A stretch of 39,188 nt of DNA from DAOUEX01 sp034430235 (GTDB lineage Bacteria; Chloroflexota; Anaerolineae; UBA2200): positions 1-39,188 of the forward strand of contig CAYZGO010000027.1 of NCBI GenBank assembly GCA_964478075.1, in the 5' to 3' direction. The stretch's first letter is position 1. The number at the start of each line of letters is the position of its first letter. The position numbers and the translations under genes were made by a program. The notes beneath the pieces are model-generated. The model had not been told where the DNA came from, did no database searches, and saw nothing but the letters and a program-made list of their open reading frames with translations. Positions 1-8,164 of this stretch are shown piece by piece.

Positions 1-95
1 TCATATTGAGGCAACGATACGCCTTCGGTTAGATTTTACGATGAGGCAACGCGGGAGCCTGTCAGCCTTGTTATTTGCAATTCAAAAGCGAATCA

Positions 96-678
96 TTTTC
101 AGCTGAAAAGTGAACCGTTTTCAGTTGAAAAGTGCACAGGTCATGATAGATTCCACACGGACATAGAGGAGAGAGGTTACATAACGCTTGGTGCGAATCA
201 GTGTCCAATGTTCAGCGGCAGTTGCGCAGTCCCCGGAGCGCAGGGGAGCGGGGTACTGCCGCGGGTTAGCAAGCGTCCAAGGCGAGTGCAGTGCCGTGCT
301 TTGCTTACCCGCAGCGCCTTTGTCTTCCACGTCTCTTGCGGCGTGACGCAAGCGGTACGCCACCTCTAGTCTTTGCGCCTAGAGGCGCCGTCTACGCCTT
401 GGCGCGTAGAGACAAGGTAAACGGCAGGCGCCGTCTACCCGTTGTCTCCAAGCCGACAAAGCGTAGAGACGAGGTAAACGGCAACTGCTGGAGAACGCAG
501 GGAAAGGCGTTCATGTCGACCATCGTTAGCTCCTATCCTTCCAGACAAGATCTGACAGCCCACTTGCCGGACGTTCTCAACCAGATCTTGCACATCTGCA
601 TCTGGCGGAGTGACATAATGGTACCCCCTATCCCCTTGCCCGTAAAGGAGTTCAGTGTCCATTTTTCAACTTGAAGTG
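96..678. repeat. Decayed insertion-element ends (inverted/direct repeats)
   Basis: Two near-identical 17-bp direct repeats, TTTTCAGCTGAAAAGTG at 96-112 and TTTTCAGTTGAAAAGTG at 118-134, lie at the left. A related sequence in inverted orientation lies at 660-678. The style recalls the multiple terminal repeats of IS21-type elements, but nothing between them reads as a transposase, so this would be an emptied remnant. The interval also holds a 22-23 bp direct repeat (404-426 and 461-482, starting GCGTAGAGAC). I see no credible gene from 1 to 690. Family assignment is a guess from motif style. Confidence 0.3.
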
Positions 679-699
679 CCTACCTTGAGGTTTTGCTAA

Positions 700-950
700 C
701 AGCTCCTGCGAGACGCTGAGTATGGCCAGCTGAATGCTTGGTGGCGGGGATGTCTGCACTGTAGGCGCACTCATCGTGTCTATCCGCAGGCAGTGAACCG
801 CTTGCAACGTGCGGATCGGCTTGAGGGGCTTGGCCATTCTGCTCTACGTACTGGAGCTCAGTTACAGGGCTGTGAAGGATGTACTGGTGGCTCTAGGGGG
901 GTCTCTGGCCAAGCGCACTGTCTATCGGGATGTGCAGGCGGCGGGGGGAA
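700..950 (+). pseudogene. Transposase remnant, frameshifted
   Basis: An open stretch from about 700 encodes a CLHC zinc-knuckle-like motif followed by a basic segment. Near 810 the likely reading continues in the next frame, where GLAILLYVLELSYRAVKDVL and then KRTVYRDVQAAG appear. That pattern (a helix with SYRAV, then TVYRDVQ) resembles the DNA-binding N-terminal region of transposases that I recall from Chloroflexota. There is no catalytic domain, a stop precedes position 700 and a frame change is needed, so this is a dead fragment. The exact IS family is not recognised. Confidence 0.45.
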
Positions 951-1071
951 AAAGCGCGCCAATTGCGGCGAGAGCGGGTAGCGCAGCATGGACCGCACTC
1001 GGTTTAGGGCAAGCTTTGTCTCCCTTCACTATCACATCACCAAATTTGGAACAATCGCTGTATTGTGCATC

Positions 1072-1100
1072 TTGACGTGCCTAATCAGCTGTGATATACT
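1072..1100 (+). promoter_or_regulatory. Sigma70-type promoter for the threonine-degradation genes
   Basis: TTGACG at 1072-1077 and TATACT at 1095-1100 are separated by exactly 17 bp. The site lies 46 bp upstream of the small ORF at 1147 and 141 bp upstream of the dehydrogenase start. Confidence 0.75.
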
Positions 1101-1146
1101 CGGTGTGCTGAGCAGTGAGAGCAAACATTTCTCAAAGGAGAGAAAC

Positions 1147-1242
1147 ATGGCAGAAGAGATGGCGGAAAAGATGCGCACAGTGCCCAGTACCAGAGCCACA
1201 CCAGGTTCATACTATGGCATCCACGAGAGGAGGGTATTGTAA
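1147..1242 (+). CDS. Small 31-codon ORF upstream of and coupled to the dehydrogenase
   Basis: An ATG at 1147 follows a strong ribosome site (AAAGGAGAG, about 1134-1142) and opens a 31-aa frame. Its TAA overlaps the ATG of the next gene (TAATG at 1240-1244). The peptide is charged at the N-terminus (MAEEMAEKM) and matches no family I know. It sits between a good promoter and the dehydrogenase, so it could be a leader peptide coupling translation, a small protein, or an upstream ORF without function. The dehydrogenase also has its own ribosome site (GAGAGGAGGG, about 1224-1233) inside this ORF, so coupling is possible but not required. It is too short for length-filtered gene calling. Confidence 0.45.
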   Translation: MAEEMAEKMRTVPSTRATPGSYYGIHERRVL

Positions 1243-2219
1243 TGGCTGCAAGACAAAGCCCAAGGATCATGGTCACGGGTGCGGTCGGCCAGATCGGCTC
1301 CGAGTTGACCCTCGTACTCCGTGAGCGGTACGGCGCTGAAAACGTCGTGGCCACCGGCCACAAGACGAAGCCCAGCCCCAAGCTCCGTGATTCCGGTCCT
1401 TTCGAGTTCATTGATGTGACTCGGCGAGAAACCATTGAGGCGGTGGTGGAGAAGTTCGACATTGACACTATCTACCACCTGGCAGCTATCCTCTCAGCCG
1501 TTGGAGAGGAGAAACCTCACCTGGCGTGGGACGTGAATATCAATGGACTGTACAACATCCTGGAGGTAGCTCGGGAGCGCAAGAAGGTCCGGGTTTTTTG
1601 TCCTAGTTCCATCGCTGCCTTTGGGCCGGAAACACCACAAGAGAACACACCGCAGGAAACTGTGCTGCGCCCTAAAACCATGTACGGCGTGACCAAAGTC
1701 GCGGGCGAACTCTTGTGCGATTACTACTTCCATCGCTTTGGCCTGGACGTTCGCGGCGTTCGCTATCCAGGTATCATCAGCAGTGAGACGCTGCCAGGAG
1801 GCGGCACTACCGACTATGCAGTGGAGATATTCTATGAAGCAATCAAACACAAGCGATATACTTGCTTCTTGAGGGAGGACACGGTATTGCCGATGATGTA
1901 CATGCCTGATTGTATCAGAGGGTCCATAGAGCTGATGGAGGCCGACCTCTCCCAGCTCAAACACCACTCCGATTTCAATCTGGCGGCGATCAGTTTCTCC
2001 CCAGCGGAACTGGTTGCAGAGATCAAGAAGCACATCCCTGAGCTAATATGTGAGTACAAGCCCGACTTCCGGCAAAGAATTGCAGACTCCTGGCCACGGA
2101 CTATTGATGACAGCGCCGCGCGGGAGGAGTGGGGCTGGAAAGCGCAGTATGACTTGGGGGCCATGGTGGCGGATATGCTGGAAAAACTGGGAAGAAGACA
2201 CGCGGAGGGCAAACTGTAG
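1242..2219 (+). CDS. tdh: L-threonine 3-dehydrogenase, SDR (NAD-epimerase-like) type
   Basis: Probably oxidises L-threonine to 2-amino-3-ketobutyrate with NAD+ in the cytoplasm. The 325-aa protein has an N-terminal Rossmann motif, VTGAVGQIGS (residues 11-20, glycines 13/16/19), the extended-SDR Ser-Tyr-Lys set (PSSIAAFG near 121 and YGVTK with Tyr148/Lys152) and the usual epimerase-like C-terminal substrate lobe. This architecture is the short-chain form of threonine dehydrogenase, not the zinc MDR form. The start at 1242 has a strong ribosome site. A glycine C-acetyltransferase gene follows 295 bp downstream, which completes the two-step pathway and supports the assignment over a nucleotide-sugar epimerase. 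A UDP-sugar epimerase cannot be strictly excluded from sequence alone. Confidence 0.85.
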   Translation: MAARQSPRIMVTGAVGQIGSELTLVLRERYGAENVVATGHKTKPSPKLRDSGPFEFIDVTRRETIEAVVEKFDIDTIYHLAAILSAVGEEKPHLAWDVNINGLYNILEVARERKKVRVFCPSSIAAFGPETPQENTPQETVLRPKTMYGVTKVAGELLCDYYFHRFGLDVRGVRYPGIISSETLPGGGTTDYAVEIFYEAIKHKRYTCFLREDTVLPMMYMPDCIRGSIELMEADLSQLKHHSDFNLAAISFSPAELVAEIKKHIPELICEYKPDFRQRIADSWPRTIDDSAAREEWGWKAQYDLGAMVADMLEKLGRRHAEGKL

Positions 2220-2234
2220 CCTGTGCAGGGTAGT

Positions 2235-2396
2235 CTACTGCTTCGTGCATCAACCGTTCGTCCCGCCTTGACGGGATTGCTAAACTTCGCTGGCCGGATT
2301 ATCGTCCCGTCGAGCGGGATGAACGATATAAAAACGGGGGCTTGAGTTTAGCGCTTGACGCAGCACCCTGTAAATGGGCGCGTCGTATCTCACCGA
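2235..2396. repeat. Dispersed intergenic repeat, copy 1 (with internal hairpins)
   Basis: Segments here recur at 12450-12543: CTACTGCTTCGTGCAT (2235-2250), GATTGCTAAAC (2275-2285), TTGAGTTTAGCGCTTGACGC (2342-2361) and CGTATCTCACCGA (about 2384-2396). Block order differs between copies, as the CGTATCTCACCGA block comes before the TTGAGT block in copy 2. This copy also holds an inverted pair, CGTTCGTCCCGC (2255-2266) against GCGGGATGAACG (2314-2325), that could fold and end or attenuate tdh transcription. It fills the gap between tdh and kbl; nothing in it looks coding. Confidence 0.6.
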
Positions 2397-2514
2397 GCTC
2401 GGCAAAGGTTCCCAGGCCATGATGGTGCCTGATCGTTGCCACAACCGAAAAAGGGTAGTAGGCCGTATTGTTGACCCAAAACTGACAGAGACCGTAATCA
2501 AGGAGGATTAAGGA

Positions 2515-3705
2515 ATGGCAAAAGACAAACTGGCTTTCATTGACGAGGACGTCGCTAATCTCAAGGAACAGGGTTTGTTCATCAACATTCGCACGATCGA
2601 GAGTGCTCAAGGGGCTTGGCTGACAGTGGATGGCAAGCGCGTGCTTGACTTTTGCTCTAACAATTACCTGGGACTAGCCAACCATCCGCGCATGAGGGAA
2701 GCGGCAAAGAAGGCCATTGACGAGTTTGGTGTGGGCCCAGCCGCTGTGCGTACTATCGCTGGCACACTCAGCTTACACCACGAGTTGGAAAGGCGCCTGG
2801 CCGCATTCAAGGGGGTAGAAGATGCGCTTTACGTGCAGTCAGGTCTCTGCGCAAACCAGGCAGCGATTCCTCCTCTGGTGGGCAGTGAAGACGTCGTTTT
2901 CTCCGATCGGCTGAACCATGCTTCGATTATTGATGGCTGTCGGCTGTCCAGGGCCAAGATCGTGGTGTACGAGCATTGCGATGCTGCTGATGCTGAGCGC
3001 GTGATCAAAGAGAACCGGCCCAATTACCGGCGAGGGCTTCTTATCACAGATGGCGTATTCAGCATGGATGGTGACGTGGCCCCTCTGGACAAGTTGTACG
3101 AAGTTGCTGAACGCTACGGCGTGATGAGCATGGTTGACGATGCCCATGGGGAGGGTGTGCTGGGCAAGGGAGGCCGAGGCATTGTAGATCACTTTGGACT
3201 GCACGGCAGATTCGACGTGGAGATGGGCACCCTGTCTAAGGCCTTTGGCGTGGTGGGTGGTGTGCTCGCAGGGAAACGGAAGATTATAGATTATCTGCGA
3301 CAAAAGGCGCGGCCTTTCCTCTTCTCCAGCGCAGTGCCCGCTGCTGACACCGCCGCCTGCCTGGCAGCAGTGGACATACTAGAGTCCTCCACCGAACTGG
3401 TAGACCGCTTGTGGGAGAACGCCCGCTACTTCAAGGCAGAGATGAAACGGCTGGGCTTCGATACAGGCAATAGCATGACCCCTATTACCCCGGTGATGCT
3501 AGGAGAAGCCCCTCTGGCGAAAGAGTTCTCCAGGAAGCTGTTTGACAATGACGTCTTTGCTATGGCCATTGGCTTTCCAACTGTGCCACGTGGCAAGGCA
3601 CGCATTCGCGTTATGATTTCGGCATCTCACAGCAATGAGGATCTGGATCAGGGCTTGGAGGCGTTCGCCAAGGTAGGTAAGGAGCTGGGGGTTATTCAGG
3701 GATAA
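2515..3705 (+). CDS. kbl: Glycine C-acetyltransferase (2-amino-3-ketobutyrate CoA ligase)
   Basis: A PLP enzyme of the alpha-oxoamine synthase family. It cleaves 2-amino-3-ketobutyrate with CoA to glycine and acetyl-CoA, the second step after threonine dehydrogenase. The 396-aa length is typical. The N-terminal lobe has LDFCSNNYLGL (44-54); the PLP-contacting DDAHG lies at 208-212 and the Schiff-base lysine is Lys242 in TLSKAFGVVGG. An AAGGAGG-like ribosome site just before the ATG fixes the start. Pairing with the upstream dehydrogenase favours this function over close relatives (8-amino-7-oxononanoate synthase, 5-aminolevulinate synthase). A strong terminator follows 15 bp after the stop. 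Confidence 0.92.
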   Translation: MAKDKLAFIDEDVANLKEQGLFINIRTIESAQGAWLTVDGKRVLDFCSNNYLGLANHPRMREAAKKAIDEFGVGPAAVRTIAGTLSLHHELERRLAAFKGVEDALYVQSGLCANQAAIPPLVGSEDVVFSDRLNHASIIDGCRLSRAKIVVYEHCDAADAERVIKENRPNYRRGLLITDGVFSMDGDVAPLDKLYEVAERYGVMSMVDDAHGEGVLGKGGRGIVDHFGLHGRFDVEMGTLSKAFGVVGGVLAGKRKIIDYLRQKARPFLFSSAVPAADTAACLAAVDILESSTELVDRLWENARYFKAEMKRLGFDTGNSMTPITPVMLGEAPLAKEFSRKLFDNDVFAMAIGFPTVPRGKARIRVMISASHSNEDLDQGLEAFAKVGKELGVIQG

Positions 3706-3720
3706 GCCGCGGTACTGATA

Positions 3721-3750
3721 GAGCCCACTCGCGGAGTGGGCTCTTCTTTT
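3721..3750 (+). terminator. Rho-independent terminator after kbl
   Basis: Perfect 10-bp arms, GAGCCCACTC and GAGTGGGCTC, enclose a 3-nt loop and are followed by TTCTTTT. The same hairpin recurs at 8239-8268 and, with one arm mismatch, at 10797-10819, so it is also part of a duplicated module. Confidence 0.85.
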
Positions 3751-3857
3751 GGCGCACCCCTGAGGAAGCGCTGGCAGCGATGGACGACTCCGCCGAGCGG
3801 GCCGCCGTGCTTATCTACTGGCTGAGGTTGTGGAAGAAGATGTAGCGCTTGATCCAA
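3721..3857. repeat. Duplicated integron-head segment, copy 1
   Basis: From the terminator hairpin through to the integrase remnant, this stretch is nearly identical to 8239-8375. Both carry the hairpin, then a segment with GGAAGCGCTGGCAGCG, then GATGTAGCGCTTGATCCA. A plus-strand frame across it (ending at a TAG near 3843) is open in both copies but has no start signal, so I do not call it a gene. Confidence 0.75.
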
Positions 3858-3949
3858 TGGATGTAGGCTTGTTCGGTTAGGATGGAGTAGTGTTTGAGGC
3901 GGATCGCGTCGCGCACCCGATCGAGGAGTTTCCTAGAAGCTGGTTGCAT
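3815..3949 (-). pseudogene. Truncated integron-type tyrosine recombinase (IntI-like), N-terminal fragment
   Basis: From an ATG at 3949, preceded by GGAGG with 8-nt spacing, the minus strand encodes 44 aa. They match the SAM-like core-binding start of integron integrases: KLLDRVRDAIRLKHYSILTE, then QAYIHWIKRYIFFHN. In the family, the HN is followed by the rest of the core-binding domain and then the catalytic Arg/His/Tyr domain. Here the frame leaves the family after HN and stops, so no catalytic residue remains. The fragment points away from the cassette-like genes that start at 4.2 kb, as intI does in classical integrons. A second, more decayed copy lies at 8340-8467. XerC/D-type recombinases share this fold, but the KHYS, TE and HWI spacing is the integron style. 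The start and ribosome site are intact. Confidence 0.75.
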
Positions 3950-3970
3950 CTCACGTTCCTCCAAAGGTTC

Positions 3971-3999
3971 TTGACAAGCTCGAGTTCCTGCCCTATTAT
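3971..3999 (+). promoter_or_regulatory. Near-consensus promoter reading into the cassettes (Pc-like)
   Basis: TTGACA at 3971-3976 and TATTAT at 3994-3999 with a 17-bp spacer. It starts 21 bp beyond the integrase-remnant start codon, on the opposite strand, and points into the gene series starting at 4215. That is the logic of an integron cassette promoter. A related site is at the same relative position in the second head (8488-8516). Confidence 0.75.
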
Positions 4000-4149
4000 T
4001 GACACGCAAAGGCACATCGGTCATTCCACACTGAACGCTGACAAGTATCATACGGAAGATTTGCGTAAATGCAACCCTAGGAGCGGGTTAGGAAGATTCC
4101 ATCTAAGATACCGGACCGGTGGGTAAAGATGGGTTCCGTATAGTCATTA

Positions 4150-4156
4150 GTTGGGT
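4150..4156 (+). other. Candidate attI-side recombination core (GTTGGGT)
   Basis: GTTGGGT fits the integron core GTTRRRY and is the last such core before the first cassette-like gene. With the cut after the G, the first cassette would begin at 4151 and end at the matching core GTTGGGC at 6074. A second possible core, GTTAGGA, is near 4087. A 7-bp motif alone is weak evidence; the spacing and repetition in the array give it weight. Confidence 0.4.
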
Positions 4157-4214
4157 GGCCTCCGAAGGCCGAAGATCGGTTGTGAATCAGACAGCCATGC
4201 TTCAGGACGGTGCA

Positions 4215-5933
4215 ATGAATCACAGGAGATTGTTGCCGCAAATGGTTGAATTGATGCTGGTGATGTTGCTCTTGGTCGCGTGTGTGACACTCCACCCGAC
4301 ACCCACATCCAGGTCGATGCCACCAACCGTCACCTCCAAGCCCATCCTGCCAACCCCCACGCCCATGCCCACTGATACTCCTTTTGCCTCTCCCACAGCC
4401 ACGATGTCTCCACCTCAAAGCACCGCTCCATCATATCGTGCTCAGATCAAAATCAGCACTACTTCTGATTGGACGGAATTCCGTCTGGTCGCGGGAGGGA
4501 ACTGGCATGACCTCACGGTGGCTTCGGCAAGCGAGCAGGCACTTTCCGCAGGGTTCGACGGCGATCATTTCTTACTGAGCCAGTCGATAGACCGTGCAGA
4601 AGCAGTGGAGAGCGTTGAGTTGATTGCTGACGCCTTTTTGACTGAACTCGATCCACAGGGTCCGCTTGTGTTTGAGATCGAGCGTGGCCACATCGGTTCA
4701 ACTCAGGTCGAGATTTCCAGCTACCAGGATGGGACCCCGAGAGTTGTCGCCGTTCTGGCCTGGGGCGGCATCAGCTCTGGCCCGCGGAACACCGAGGTCT
4801 TTGATGTGTGTTCCGAAGCTTTCACGGGAACGAGGCCAAACGAATACATCGTCATTGGACAACTCAATTTCTGGTATTATGGTCCGGGTCAAGGGGGAGG
4901 ATTTGGGGATGGCGAAGGGAATCGGGAAACCCCGCTTACCCCGCTTTTAGGCGATTATTGGTCCAGCGATCCAGCCGTCGTCTACCAGCAAATCGAGTGG
5001 GCCGTCGAATACGGCGTCGACGCGTTCTCCATCGAGTGGACGACACCGCGCGGGATCGGGCGTTGCGGATCAATGGAGGATACGCTGGATGATGTCTTTC
5101 TGAAATCACCGAACGTTCACAAGATCCGTTGGGCCATCTTTTATGACTTTGTGCTGCGAATGGATCAAACGCTGGGTCTGGAGGACGTTGACTTGGGCCG
5201 TATTGACTTCGACCAGCCAGATGTGTACGCGACATTCGTATCCGATTTCGTCCATTTCGCCGAGAAGTACTTTGGCCATCCACAACATCTCACCATCGAT
5301 GGCCGGCCTGTGATCTACATCTGGGCAACCAACAGTTTCACGGGCGATTTTGCCGGTGCCATGCAGGAAGCCCGCGAACGGGTGGCGGATCTTGGCTTTG
5401 ACGTGTTCATTGTAGGCGACGAGGTATGTGTCGGTTGCTTTGATCCGGATCATGCCTCGCTTTTTGATGGCAGCAGCACGTTTACCTTCCTCATCCCGGG
5501 CCTCGATTCGTCCTGGGCCGATGTTGGCGAGGCGGCTGTGGCAGTCGATGGTGCTTTCCAATGGTGGCGCGACCAGCTCGCGGGCCTGAGAGTGGTGGGC
5601 AGGGAAGAGTTCGTCAACTTTCAGCCCGCGTGGGCACCTCAGTATGACGAACGCTACGTTAGGACTGAGCGCCCCACATACGTGCCGGCCACAAGCAAGG
5701 ATCAAGTCGTTGCGATGGCAATGGTGGCCCGCAAGCACGCTCAGCCCGTTGGGAGCAGCGGTCAAAGGCTTGTCTGGCTCAACACCTGGAACTGCTGGGC
5801 GGAAACGACAACGGTCGAGCCCACGGCCAATCTGGGGCCCAAGTATCCTGCTGGGAACTACCAATTCGACATGCTTGAAGTGGTACGGGAAGTCTTTGGG
5901 GATGAGACGTTCTATACGTCTCCGCTACCGTGA
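4215..5933 (+). CDS. Lipoprotein with GH99/WbsX-like glycoside hydrolase domain
   Basis: Predicted surface lipoprotein, 572 aa from the ATG at 4215. I chose this start because it gives a short basic N-terminus, a hydrophobic core and a lipobox LLVAC with Cys23; the frame is open further upstream. A Thr/Pro/Ser-rich linker (about 25-70) leads to a roughly 120-aa domain (about 73-195, TSDWTEF to EIERGHIGSTQVE). The larger C-terminal domain (about 205-560) contains NFWYYGPG, DAFSIEW, a TIDGRPVIYIW strand and NTWNCWAE near the end, consistent with the (beta/alpha)8 fold of GH99-like or WbsX-type proteins. The substrate is unknown; alpha-mannan-type glycans are plausible. The 120-aa domain recurs at the other end of the next gene's product. 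It is the first gene of the cassette-like series and is followed by an attC-like palindrome 15 bp after the stop. Confidence 0.65.
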   Translation: MNHRRLLPQMVELMLVMLLLVACVTLHPTPTSRSMPPTVTSKPILPTPTPMPTDTPFASPTATMSPPQSTAPSYRAQIKISTTSDWTEFRLVAGGNWHDLTVASASEQALSAGFDGDHFLLSQSIDRAEAVESVELIADAFLTELDPQGPLVFEIERGHIGSTQVEISSYQDGTPRVVAVLAWGGISSGPRNTEVFDVCSEAFTGTRPNEYIVIGQLNFWYYGPGQGGGFGDGEGNRETPLTPLLGDYWSSDPAVVYQQIEWAVEYGVDAFSIEWTTPRGIGRCGSMEDTLDDVFLKSPNVHKIRWAIFYDFVLRMDQTLGLEDVDLGRIDFDQPDVYATFVSDFVHFAEKYFGHPQHLTIDGRPVIYIWATNSFTGDFAGAMQEARERVADLGFDVFIVGDEVCVGCFDPDHASLFDGSSTFTFLIPGLDSSWADVGEAAVAVDGAFQWWRDQLAGLRVVGREEFVNFQPAWAPQYDERYVRTERPTYVPATSKDQVVAMAMVARKHAQPVGSSGQRLVWLNTWNCWAETTTVEPTANLGPKYPAGNYQFDMLEVVREVFGDETFYTSPLP

Positions 5934-5948
5934 TGCATGTCAGGCGAG

Positions 5949-6083
5949 GCCGCCCAACAAGTCGCTTGAGCCGACCCACTAATCGAGACTGGTTTTGCTG
6001 GCGGTCTTGGTTGTGGGTGGTGTCTCTGATTGCTGGTTCCGTCGTTTCACCCGTGGGCGGCTCAGCTCGAATCGTTGGGCGGC
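5949..6083 (+). repeat. attC-like site 1 (after the first GH99-like gene)
   Basis: GCCGCCCAAC at 5949-5958 and its exact complement GTTGGGCGGC at 6074-6083 bound a 135-bp element. Inside the outer cores the arms partly pair: GAGCCGACCC on the left against GGGCGGCTC on the right. This is the R''-L''...L'-R' order of integron attC sites, with a long spacer as in VCR-type sites. It falls between two unrelated-start genes of the same orientation. Folding was judged by eye only. Confidence 0.65.
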
Positions 6084-6139
6084 AAACCGCCTTTGAACAC
6101 CATTTCTGAACCGATCCTTGATGAAGGAGGCACGACGGG

Positions 6140-7756
6140 ATGAAGCCGTGTATGTCTGTACTCTTGGTCCTGCTTCTCATGACGCCGGCTTGTACTTTCA
6201 CACCAGCCACATCCCCTACGCCTACGCCGCCAGCATCGGCGTCGACGGCAGAAGTGCCAACCATTGAATTAGCCACGCCTAGCGCGACGGTCGAACCAAT
6301 TCACACCCCCGCACCCACCTCGCCCCCCATTGTTGGCCCTGAACCATCATATCGAGTGGCGGTCTTCTACTATCCTTGGTACCGGACGCCAGATGTGGAT
6401 CAGTACTGGGATCATTGGGGGGAGGGCAACTTTCACCCACCGCTTGACATTGCCAGTGACTTCTATCCAGCGCTAGGAGTATATAGCGTTGCTGACCCGG
6501 CTGTTGTGGCCCAGCATTTCGCCTGGCTCCGCGAGGCGGGGGTTGGCGTGATCATCTCTTCGTGGTGGGGACAGAGATCACGCGAGGACCAGGCTGTACA
6601 GGTCCTCCTTGACGTAGCCGAACGCTATGGCATCAAAGTCGCCTTTCACATCGAACCATATGGCGGACGCACGGCGGATCGGCTTCTGTATGACATCAGG
6701 TATCTTTACAGTCAGTATGGTGACCACCCGGCTTTTTGCCGCACCACCGCCTCAAGCCGCTGGAGCCCAGACAGGCGCTCCAAGGGCCTATTCTTCGTGT
6801 GGGCCATCGTGGTCCCAGATACTGATGCACCTGAGGTTGAGGCAAGCTACTGGCGAGAAGCGATAGATGCCATCCACGCCCTCCCGGATGGCGGTCTGGT
6901 GATCGCCAATACGACAGAAAGCGACTGGGTCGACGGGGCGCACTTTGACGGACTGTACAACTATGCCACACTCCATCTCAACGAGAGCGGCGGCTTCTCG
7001 TGGGCACGCGGTCTTCCCCCAGATGCCTGGTACGTTCCCAGTGTGATTCCGGGGTTTTCCGCCCTGCGAATTGGGTATCCAGCGGAGGATTACGTTCCTC
7101 GGCAAGATGGAGCCACCTATGAGGAGCAATGGAGGGCAGCCCTGGACGTGGGTGTGGAGCCTGCTCTCGTCACGATCACCTCCTTCAACGAATGGCACGA
7201 AGGGACCCAAATCGAGCCGGCCGCAGTGGGGGCAACGAACGGTCTTGGGTATACCTACGAGGATTACAGCCCGTTACCGCCGGAGGGGTATTTGACCCTT
7301 ACCCGCCAGTGGGGTGATCGGTTCCTGGCGAGGATCTGGCCCCCCACCTATCGTGCCCGCATCCGGCTGACGACTACCTCCGACTGGACTACCTTCGGTC
7401 TGGTCGATGGGGCAACCTGGCTCCGACCCAGCCTGGTGTCCGTGAGTGGCGAAGCGATCGATGCCTGGCTGGAGGGGGGACAGTTCCTTCTGACTCAGCC
7501 ATTGGCCCGTGCCGAGGCCGGCGGGACGGTAGACATGGTTGTCGACATACTCCTTACCGACCTGAACGGTGGAGGCACGCTGGTGTTCGAGATCGAGCGC
7601 GGCCATCTGGGCTCGACGCAAGTGGAGCTTTTCAATTACCTGGGTGCAGAACCGGTCGTTGTCAAGACCTTCGTGTGGGATGGAATCAATCCCGGCGAGC
7701 GAAACGCTACCACTGTTCAGATCCCTACTGAAGTGCTGCTGAACTCAGCGCCCTGA
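6140..7756 (+). CDS. Lipoprotein, GH99 endo-alpha-mannosidase-like
   Basis: Predicted lipid-anchored glycoside hydrolase, 538 aa. Start: AAGGAGG at 6124-6130 precedes the ATG. The signal peptide ends in a lipobox (MTPAC, Cys18) and a Thr/Pro-rich linker runs to about 70. The GH99-like catalytic domain (about 72-400) shows FYYPWY near 77, IISSWWG, HIEPYGG and FNEWHEGTQIEP near 348-359, all hallmarks of the endomannosidase/endomannanase family. A C-terminal domain of about 110 aa (TSDWTTF to EIERGHLGSTQVE, about 420-510) is homologous to the N-terminal domain of the preceding gene's product. Role inferred: extracellular cleavage of internal mannose-containing linkages. It is followed by an attC-like site 44 bp after the stop, as expected of a cassette. 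Confidence 0.78.
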   Translation: MKPCMSVLLVLLLMTPACTFTPATSPTPTPPASASTAEVPTIELATPSATVEPIHTPAPTSPPIVGPEPSYRVAVFYYPWYRTPDVDQYWDHWGEGNFHPPLDIASDFYPALGVYSVADPAVVAQHFAWLREAGVGVIISSWWGQRSREDQAVQVLLDVAERYGIKVAFHIEPYGGRTADRLLYDIRYLYSQYGDHPAFCRTTASSRWSPDRRSKGLFFVWAIVVPDTDAPEVEASYWREAIDAIHALPDGGLVIANTTESDWVDGAHFDGLYNYATLHLNESGGFSWARGLPPDAWYVPSVIPGFSALRIGYPAEDYVPRQDGATYEEQWRAALDVGVEPALVTITSFNEWHEGTQIEPAAVGATNGLGYTYEDYSPLPPEGYLTLTRQWGDRFLARIWPPTYRARIRLTTTSDWTTFGLVDGATWLRPSLVSVSGEAIDAWLEGGQFLLTQPLARAEAGGTVDMVVDILLTDLNGGGTLVFEIERGHLGSTQVELFNYLGAEPVVVKTFVWDGINPGERNATTVQIPTEVLLNSAP

Positions 7757-7800
7757 AGTCACGATCCGAGGGACAGTAGGCGTTTTTCACCAGACTTACC

Positions 7801-7931
7801 GCCCAACCCGCGCATGCAGCCGACGCGGCTTCGCCGCGCCCCTGTGGGGTGCGTCTCGCCTTTGTCAGGAGCGGTTGGCGGAGCAGGTCGTCGCCTGAGC
7901 CGCCGCGCGGCTGATACGCGAGCCGTTAGCC
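7801..7931 (+). repeat. attC-like site 2
   Basis: GCCCAAC at 7801-7807 pairs as a core with GTTAGCC at 7925-7931. Left arm CGCGCATGCAGCCGACGCG is mirrored on the right by CGCGCGGCTGATACGCGAG with small offsets, as in attC sites with extrahelical bases. The AGCCGACGCGGCTTCGCCGC stretch closely resembles known attC interiors (for example the aadA-type site). Length 131 bp. Confidence 0.7.
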
Positions 7932-8019
7932 CCTACATTGCCCGCTTGCTTTTCGCCTGTGAAGAGGTAATGTGATCCGAACGGCCAGAGGGACGCCGCT
8001 TTTGTACATTGTGTCCAAG

Positions 8020-8164
8020 ACCCCTGACTGTCTAACTGGTATGTCCAGATTCGGCTAGGTCAGCTACGCCCTTATAGATTGGGGCGGACCACTGTTGTTT
8101 GCCCAGGCACAGGCGCGAAATCGGCCCGCAAGCTATTCTACATACTACCAAGACAGTCAGGGGT
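8020..8164. mobile_element. 145-bp MITE with perfect 14-bp terminal inverted repeats
   Basis: Left end ACCCCTGACTGTCT (8020-8033) is exactly complementary to right end AGACAGTCAGGGGT (8151-8164). Flanking CCAAG at 8015-8019 and 8165-8169 is a 5-bp target duplication. The empty site survives in the paralogous copy at 10756-10760, where CCAAG occurs once. It encodes no transposase, so it must be moved in trans. Transposase family unknown. Confidence 0.9.

Noticed and set aside
435..662. 75-aa minus-strand ORF near the left edge
   Set aside because: It overlaps direct repeats and has no recognisable motif; at best it is part of a decayed element.
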